Source: Aquatica leii (taxonomy: Eukaryota; Arthropoda; Insecta; Coleoptera; Lampyridae). Taken from it: a stretch of 64,000 bases of DNA. The notes under the pieces were generated by a model. That model had not been told where the DNA came from, ran no database searches, and saw only the letters and a program-made list of their open reading frames with translations. Position numbers and translations under genes: made by a program. Where the stretch lies: assembly GCA_035610365.1 (NCBI GenBank), contig CM069433.1, positions 134,496,545 to 134,560,544 of the forward strand. Direction: 5' to 3'. Positions 57,141-64,000 of this stretch are shown here, piece by piece (within the stretch, counting starts at the first letter, position 1; every line of letters starts with the position of its first letter).

Positions 57141-58269
57141 AATTTTTTTTATTTAAATAAATTGTTAGGAAAATTTATCTCTATAAGAAACTGTAAAAAT
57201 AATTCGACTAATTTACATATGTATAAAATTATATAAGAAAAACTTTAAAATGGCCCATTTTTTGATAGAACCGAGAGAATATGAAAAGCCAGCTAGATAC
57301 CAAATTTCAAGTTTCAAGACATACATTTTTCTGATTCAGGAGACCTTGAAACGTAAAATTATGCAATAAAAATGTTTTGGAAAAAAATTGCGATCGCCAT
57401 ACTTTCCTTGTAAGAAAGTAAAAAAATAAAAAGGACTACCTAGATTCATATAAAATAAGTGCTAAAAGAAAATAAGACTCAATTCAACAAGAAAAGAAAC
57501 AAAACACTGGCGTATCGAATTGAAGATTTTATTGCTATCAAAACAATCCAATTCGGTCTATAAAATGAAGAAAATTTTTTACTAAATTGCCAAGGTAAAA
57601 TTTAATGGCATCTATAACGTGGAAAAACTTGAAAAATGTTCAAAAAAACATCTGCATGTGCCAAATATATGTATGGATATAGAAAAAAATTATTTAGCCG
57701 AATGATGGTTTTGTCATTTATCTTCTTAACCTTAAATGATATGTTTGATAAAATAGAGTAAACGTTTTTAGTCAGTAGACATTCCTATATGCCATTCTAT
57801 AGAGATTTTGCATTGATTGAAAAAAGAAAAATACAGGCGGCGGCTGATGTTTACCTTAACACTTAAAACTAAATATATTTCGAGCGTCTTTTTTAGCCTT
57901 CGAATGCTAACGTGGAGCCAATATTGTTTAGCTTATCTTTAAAATTTCCGTAAATTTGAATGTATCAGCTTTCACCTAACTGTCCGAATACTTCTTAGAA
58001 GCATTACCTGCAACTCTGAGTACTGTAACGGCCGGATTTTTAGTTTTATTGTTATTTGCGGAGCGTCAGTCTGCCCAGAGCATTTGTGTGCCCTATACAG
58101 TTGCACGCAGATTCACTGTAATAAGTTGGTTGCTAGTTAACTTGTGTGCGTTCAGTGCAGGTGTATCGCGTGTGTTTATTGTTGTGATTTTACTCTTTGA
58201 CTTGTTTTACTTAGTTTTACAAAATCAAGGTACTAGTACGGGCAAGAACAAATTCGATTTCAGCGTGTA
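57141..58269. other. Non-coding stretch, probably including the 5' end of the piggyBac element
   Basis: No gene. 58020-58269 is GC-richer, lacks domain homology and probably is the 5' leader of the piggyBac transposase that begins at 58270. I could not fix a TTAA-flanked terminus. Confidence 0.4.
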
Positions 58270-58745
58270 ATGGACGAATGTTTCCAAGAGGATAATGAAG
58301 TGGACACCGAGAAAATTTTTGATGATGACGAAGGCGAAGACGATGTACTAGAACACCAAGTTTTAGACACAGATGCCGGGCAAGAGATATCGGATGACGA
58401 ATTAGAATTTGATTCGGGATCTGATAGTGGCTCAATTCACTAACGAATATATTCGTTACGTTCAGGGCCGCTATTTGAATAAAAGTAACGTTAGAGAAAC
58501 AAATATAATTGAAATTCGCTCTCTCATTGAACTGCTGTATATTTCTGGAGTTTTTAAATCAAATAGATTTAATTTAGAAAAGTTATGGAATTCTTATGGG
58601 ACAAGTGTAGAACTTTTTGACCTGACAATGTCACTTTTTAGATTTAGATTTCTTCTGCAACATTTGCTATTTGACGCTCTCTAATAATTCACATTTCCTG
58701 AAAAGCTCGATGGATTTCGTGGACGTTGTCGATTTAGACAGCATA
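58270..58745 (+). pseudogene. piggyBac transposase, N-terminal part
   Basis: ATG at 58270 opens an acidic N-terminus (FDDDEGEDDVLEH, DELEFDSGSDSG), typical of piggyBac transposases. A frameshift near 58440 is followed by NEYIRYVQGRY, IIEIRSLIELLYISGVFKSN, LEKLWNSYG, MSLFRFRFLLQHLLFD. Another frame change leads to KLDGFRGRCRFRQHM, the FRGRxxxxQY block. The protein stops matching there, where the inverted-repeat element begins. The rest resumes at 60497. Confidence 0.85.
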
Positions 58746-60495
58746 TGCATTAGACTGTTTCAAAAAAATCGACAATTTTTTTTCCTTAGGCACTGTGAAA
58801 ATATCATTGAAAATGACGAAAAAAATACTGTGAAAGTTTCAGCTCTTAATATTCATATTCATAAGTTGTGCCGCATCGCAAATTTCGATTTCCCATTTAA
58901 TTAACATGGGAAAAAGTTTTGTTTAGATTTTGGAGTTTTGTAACTTAGTAACTGAATTGGTTATCCGTAAGGCTATAACATATTCTTATAGGAAATTTAA
59001 TGCTCTACAAATCTTATATCTTATAAATTCTTCGTAAATCTACTCCTTCAAAAGTTATTGAAGGTTAAAGTTGAACCCTCGATAAATTTCATCATGTTTT
59101 CAAATTTCCAGCGAAACTATCAACTTTATCGGAAAATGTTATTGAACTTTTTCTGTAGATCATTTAATTTTCTATAAATTATCTATCACGAGTTTTTCGA
59201 AATTTTTTACGGTTTGTGAGCGGCATCCATCAAAGTGTGAAATTTTTTGAATAATCGTACTTCAACTGTATTAAAAATTAAAATTATACAAATTTTTGAC
59301 TAGAAATAATTTTTTTTTGTTTTGATCAATTTTTATAATCATATTTATAGATAAATTATTAAATTAACATGGAGAAATTATTTTTTGGATTTTTGAGATT
59401 TTATATTTCATTGTAATTAGAATTCATTCTCTTATAAATTTAAATTATTTTAATTATATGACTGCCAATTATTCTTATTTAATTCTCTAATAATTTTTTT
59501 TTATATTTAATTTGTTTTACGACATTAAGGTTGTTTTATTACAATTTGGAAATTTTTTTCTATATTCACTAACAACGAGTAATAAGTACTGCAATTGTTC
59601 TTCATTTTTAGTACAACACTTATAATGTTCGATTAACGCCACACTACGTTCTGCGGCATCATTTACCACAGCCAATTTGTTAAAAAATTGTTCACATTCT
59701 TTGTAGTTTTTGTCGGTAGCCCAAAAGTTAACATCTTTGTCAATAAAGTCATATGGCAAATCCAAATGTTTAAAAATAAACAAAGATTCCTTCGACACGA
59801 AGTCACTTATGTCTTTTACTAAGAGCTGATCAAAATCTTCTAGTCCCATCTCAAACTTTTTGGCTTTCGAATTCATAGCTTCCCGATTCTTTATATTTGC
59901 AACCATCTTTTTTTTTACTTCCATATTTACTCCGTTATCAAATTAAGAAATGACAGCCAATTTTTCAGACAAGTACCACATGTGATTTTTAATTTTATCA
60001 ATGGTAGCAGTTAATATCTTCGAATTAACTGCTTTATACCGAATCAATCTTTGCATGAAAGTCAGATCATGTTGTGTGCAGCCTGGACAGCGGAAGATAA
60101 CATTTTCCAATAAAGTTGATAGTTTCGCTGGAAATTTGAAAAAATGATGAAATTTATCGAGGGTTCAACTTTAACCTTCAATAACTTTTGAAGGAGTAGG
60201 TTTACAAAAAATTTATAAGATATAACATTTGTAGAGCATTAAATTTCCTCTAAGAATATGTTATAGTCTTACTGATAACCAATTCAGTTACTAAGCTACA
60301 AAATTCCAAAGTCTAAACAAAACTTTTTCCCATGTTAATTAAATGGGAAATCGAAATTTGCAATGCAGCACAACTTAATATGAATATTAAGAGCTGAAAC
60401 TTTCACAGTATTTTTTTTCGTCATTTCCAATTATATTTTCAGAGTGCCTAAGGAAAAAAAATGTCTATTTTTTTGAAACAGTTTAATATTCATGC
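58745..60495 (-). mobile_element. Element with about 395-bp inverted arms, nested in piggyBac
   Basis: The left arm (about 58745-59142) and right arm (about 60097-60490) are inverted copies, with long identical blocks such as TTTCGATTTCCCATTTAATT, ATGGGAAAAAGTTTTGTTTA, AACTGAATTGGTTATC and TTTCCAGCGAAACTATCAAC. Between them is about 950 bp with a minus-strand gene remnant (59517-60133). Both outer ends adjoin piggyBac coding sequence, so the element lies inside that gene; about 100 piggyBac residues are missing at the junction. ATGCAT occurs next to both ends and might be the target duplication. Superfamily unassigned. Confidence 0.8.
59517..60133 (-). pseudogene. Gene remnant inside the inverted-repeat element (VVNDAAER family)
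   Basis: Minus-strand reading: VIFRCPGCTQHDLTFMQRLI, AVNSKILTATIDKIKNHMWY, LSEKLAVIS, a single in-frame stop, FDNGVN, then the 135-codon frame 59924-59517. That frame includes DFVSKESLFIFKHLDLP, FWATDKNYKECEQF, KLAVVNDAAERSVALIEHYK and LLVVSEYRKKFPN. The second half matches a protein family frequent in arthropods (consensus FVGPxSWxLFxxLxL...FW...Y.....VxxLxVVNDxAERGVxLIxxF), which I know only as TE-linked with no assigned function. The stop near 59945 makes it a probable pseudogene. Confidence 0.65.
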
Positions 60496-60496
60496 A

Positions 60497-61180
60497 TCTT
60501 GTACAATTCACCAATTGCTGTAGTCAAAAAGCTCTGTAAACCCATCAAGGAAAACGGTAGGAACTTGACGATTTGCAACTGGTTTACTAGCTCCGAATTG
60601 ATTGAAAACTTGTACAAGAATTACAAAATAACAATTAGAACTATAAGGAAGAATAAAAGGGAGCTTCCATCAGATCTCGTTGATTTGAAAGGAAGACCGG
60701 AAGAATCAAGCATGTTTGCTTTTGCGAAAGTTGCCACATTGGTATCCTAATTCCAAAGAAACAGAAAAATGTATTAGTTGTGTCAACCTTACATCGGGAT
60801 GATGATATACATAAATTGCGAAACAGGAAAACCAGATATAATTAATTACAATAAGACATAAGGTGGAGTTGACACAGTCGACAAATTATGTGCCAGCTAT
60901 AATCGTTCAAGGGGAACACGAAGAAGGCCTATGGTAATTTATTATGCAATGGTCAATGTTGTGAGAATCAACTCCAAGGTGTTTTATAAAATAAATAATA
61001 AAAACGATGAAAGCATAAAGAGAAGAATATTTTTGAGGAAGCTTGGACTTTAATTCGTAGATTTTGTGATAGAAGAAAAAATAGGCCCACCCGGTTCACT
61101 TGTAAATGTTGTAGTAAATGTATCTAAGGAGAACATTCTGTATACATTTGTTTTGAGTGTTACCTAGAGAATTTGAATTA
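60497..61180 (+). pseudogene. piggyBac transposase, C-terminal part
   Basis: The frame 60499-60750 gives YNSPIAVVKKLCKPIKENGR, NLTICNWFTSSELI and IRTIRKNKRELPSDL. After frame changes it gives CVNLTS, then GGVDTVDKLCASYNRSRGTR and RPMVIYYAMVNVVRINS, IFLRKLGL. These are the second half of a piggyBac transposase, including the third catalytic aspartate block (GGVDTVD). The second catalytic aspartate is cysteine here (CNWFTS; family DNWFTS). Dead copy. Confidence 0.88.
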
Positions 61181-61397
61181 GACACCTTACTTAACCCTAA
61201 GCTAGAATTTAATTTTTTAAGTAATATTTTACTTCTATTTAATATTATTCTGTAATTTGTAACAATTAAATTTTAATTTCGTGTGTTAAGCTAATGTAAT
61301 TTTTTAAATGAAAATTTAGTATGTAAGTAGTCTATATAAACTCTAAAACACAGTTAAAACAATTGAATGTCATAATTGGAAACAAAAATCATAAATA

Positions 61398-61650
61398 AAA
61401 AACTGGTGTGGCCACCACACGACTTTCCCATAAGAAATGTTTACATATTTTTTATTTTTAAATTAAAGAAAAACATCTAAGTTAAAATAATATAAAAAAA
61501 ATTGTTATTTTTCACGTATCTTGCTTTCCCTTCAAGATGTGGATTTTTTTTCTGAAAAAATCGTCACAGACAGAATTCGAACCTAAATTATATTTGAAGT
61601 TCATTTTAAATTATAAATCAAATATGTAATAAACTGTTAATGTTAGATTA
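61398..61650. repeat. Dispersed repeat R4, copy B
   Basis: Shorter relative of 56780-57140: TGGTGTGGCCACCACA at 61404-61419, then CGACTTTCCCATAAG, CACGTATCTTG and GAATTCGAACCTAAATTATA. It begins about 220 bases after the last recognised piggyBac coding block. Confidence 0.75.
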
Positions 61651-61669
61651 TATAACACTTGGATTACTT

Positions 61670-61985
61670 TTTTAGCTCTTCGATGAGGAAGGGCATCAAA
61701 ACACTTTAAGTGTCTCAGAAGCGGCTACGTTTCGTGCGGCTGTGTGCGCACTTCTTCAGGCCTCTATTTATTAAACCAAACAGTTATTTTACAATGACTC
61801 AGACAATCAAGTAAAGGTGTTGTATGGTGGTGGTGTAGTATTAATTACGTTAATGTTAGATAGTATTACGTTAATGATGTTATTAGGGTATTTGTTCTTA
61901 CGAAGTATCTTCTTTAGAATGTTTATATTTTTAGTGTGGAATTGTGGACTATTAAGTTTGATTATTTTCTTTCTCTAAATACGTA
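61670..61985 (-). repeat. Dispersed repeat R3, copy B, with hammerhead-ribozyme-like core
   Basis: Minus-strand copy of the repeat at 44160-44400. The core on the minus strand (61760 to 61723) reads CCTGAAGA, then GTGCG-loop-CGCAC (a 5-bp stem), then GAAACGTAGCC. This follows the hammerhead pattern CUGANGA / stem II / GAAA / NUH, except for one extra A before stem II. The GAGGC before the core and GCC...CTTCT after it could form stem I. No protein is encoded. Confidence 0.6.
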
Positions 61986-62944
61986 ATACTATGTCACACT
62001 AACATAAACTACACCACCACCATCTAACACTTCTAATTCAAACGTACCCGGGTTAACAAAAAACTTTAATCCAATTTTACACCTAACATGCATATAACCA
62101 CATATAACAAAAATAACATTTACAACATTCTGTACACCAAGAATTAAGATAAAATAAACATACTTGATCAACATAATGTTCTTTACTAAACAAAAAACAA
62201 AGAACCGTATAAAAAATCATAAAGACAATTGCGCCATTAAAAAATCTGAATCAGCACTAGCTTTACATTGTTACGTGCAAAAGCTGGAAAAATGAAATTT
62301 TCCTGAATTAAAGTAACATGAACGAGATTTTTCCAGTGCTCAATGAAGATGAGTGTGGATTGTAATCAATATTCTGTGAAAAAATCAAAGGGCGCCAGGA
62401 AGGGCTAAAGCTCAAATGGACTACTGGCCCTTGCCAAACAAGAGTCCGCTCTAATTGAATACAGTCAAATGGGACTTACCTTATCCGAGTGTATCACACG
62501 AAAATCTGTAATCTTAAAATTCATATATGCAAAGGCCGACTAAATAAAAGCTTGTTACATTTAACAATTTAACATTTATTACATACATGGAAATAAAAAA
62601 AGAACAAACAAGCAAAACAGGAATTACGTCAAAATTTGAATCAAAATACCGCAAATAAAATTTTGAATTAAAACAAAACTGAATGAAAAGAATAACATGG
62701 TTACACTGAAATTATAAACCAAAGGAAAATAAATTACAAAAAAAACTTAATTACATTTTAAAAGAAAAATATATCAAACGGCCGTATTTGCATTTAAAAA
62801 AAAATAAAATACAAACAAAATAAAATAAATTTAATTTATTTAATTTAATAAAGTTACATACCGTCTTTTATTTTTGTTGATTAATGATAATACAAAAAAA
62901 TTAAAATTAGCACAAACGATCACCTTAGAATGTTTGGTCGAAAA
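61986..62944. other. AT-rich stretch without recognised content
   Basis: A short GC-richer patch at about 62385-62450 is unexplained. No gene. Confidence 0.45.
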
Positions 62945-63615
62945 TTAGATTGTGAAGCACAAATTTAAAGCATAAATCCACGATACGCTAGCACAAAATC
63001 AAACCGGAATCCAGTGAAATCCAATAAGCCGTAATTGTTTTACAAACTTGGGAAGTTTTTCCGCTATGAACTAACTATTCACTGTTCCATTTTTAATAAC
63101 TTCCGCGGTAATTCATCATGTAAACGGGGTAAATTTACCACCCAACCGACTACATTTCGTTACTTAAGGTTTTTCGAACGACTGCCAACTAACTTCCTCC
63201 CAAACCAAAATTACCTATCTTTAAAACCTCAATGCGCGATCACTTCCATAAAAAGCTGTGACCGAAATCTTTGTGAAAGAAAACAGTAAAACAAAGACGT
63301 GGAAAGTAGATGCAAACAGATTTAATTAAGACGTAATAGTAGAGTTCGAAGACGGCCTTTCTTATGGCAAGATGCAATGTTAACAAAAAAAATATCAAAA
63401 TTATTAATTGTATACAAAAAAAATAATTAATTGGATACAAAATTTTCTTACAAAGTCGATTAATAAAGATGAATTTAAAAACGTGAACTAACTTCCTTAA
63501 ATTAACGTGAAAGTACTCAAACAATCCTAAATTGCACAAAACAAATAAAATCGATTGAATACCGGTTCTTTCACAAAAGAAGTCGCACAAACTCAAACGA
63601 AGGTTACATCATGCT
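62945..63615. repeat. Dispersed repeat R2, copy B
   Basis: Same orientation as copy A at 34125-34870; matching parts are 62945-63280 and 63415-63615. Frames in it (63035-63289, 63240-63596) are not conserved with copy A and are not called as genes. Confidence 0.75.
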
Positions 63616-63919
63616 GAAACAGGACATAAGTTTGATTTTAACAACTCTCTAATTCTAGATATCGAGCCTAACTACAAAAAAAGATTGATAGCTGAAATGA
63701 TATACATCACAAAGTATAATAATAACGTTAACTTTAATAATCACATCAAAATCTAAGCACAGATTATAAAAAATTAATCAGTAAGATAAGGTAATGTAAT
63801 TCCTTAGTTGGTTCTACAAAGTTTTATCCATTTTTATCACTTTGACTAAAAAATTATAAAAATTGTCAGGTTTACGTTCATTAGTGTTTAAGTTTTGTCA
63901 TATTCTTATTTTTCATATT

Positions 63920-64000
63920 AATTTATTCTTCAATGTTAGTTATTGTTGTGACCATTTCGAATGGTAGTCCTGTGCACACCACTTTATAAATCTAAAATGT
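63920..64000 (+). repeat. Dispersed repeat R3, copy C, cut by the window end
   Basis: TTAATTTATT, AATGTTA and CACACCACTT with their spacing match 44211-44285. The ribozyme-like core, if present, lies beyond the window. Confidence 0.55.

Overview
This window is nuclear DNA from an animal, almost certainly an insect. It is AT-rich, intron-bearing and packed with transposable-element (TE) families typical of arthropods (gypsy, BEL/Pao, RTE-type LINEs, hAT, piggyBac, pogo, mariner/Tc1, tyrosine-recombinase elements). Species and order cannot be read from the sequence. There are no operons, CRISPR arrays or prokaryotic features, and I recognise no tRNA or rRNA gene.

Only one host gene can be supported. 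It is a spondin-family extracellular protein on the + strand, in six exons at 18172-18383, 29185-29289, 29350-29529, 29589-29869, 48413-48582 and 48651-48847. All splice sites are GT/AG and every reading phase joins correctly. The exons encode most of a Spond_N domain, an acidic then basic linker and one C-terminal thrombospondin type-1 repeat, so the product is spondin-2/mindin-like. The signal-peptide exon(s) are not recognised here. Two introns of about 10.8 kb and 18.5 kb are filled with TE debris.

Layout. 411-9537 is a nearly intact, very young gypsy-type LTR retrotransposon. It has 1,968-bp LTRs that differ at only a handful of positions, a tRNA-Lys-type primer-binding site, gag, pol in the -1 frame, a polypurine tract and a 4-bp AACT target duplication. 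It sits inside an older repeat (R1). 9.7-17.1 kb carries a pogo-like transposase fragment, RTE LINE fragments and a retroposon-like repeat. Intron 1 of spondin holds a ZBED5-like hAT remnant, a spliced transposon-associated gene with a DNCSSQNKN motif, a DUF4817 fragment, a PGBD4-like piggyBac fragment and a gypsy integrase fragment. The large intron 4 holds further dispersed repeats, piggyBac, BEL/Pao and hAT remnants, a decayed second gypsy element flanked by two pieces of a tyrosine recombinase, and a repeat with a hammerhead-ribozyme-like core. Downstream of spondin are two mariner/Tc1-superfamily remnants, a third gypsy remnant, and a piggyBac transposase interrupted by a separate element with roughly 395-bp inverted arms that carries its own gene remnant.

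The features that most deserve a second look are: the long-inverted-repeat element nested in piggyBac (58.7-60.5 kb); the gag-pol frameshift signal (GGGAAAC plus hairpin); the hammerhead-like repeat family (44.3 and 61.7 kb); the 22-bp hairpin at 35.5 kb; the 20-bp palindrome that abuts a hAT terminus at 45.4 kb; and the spliced DNCSSQNKN-type gene.
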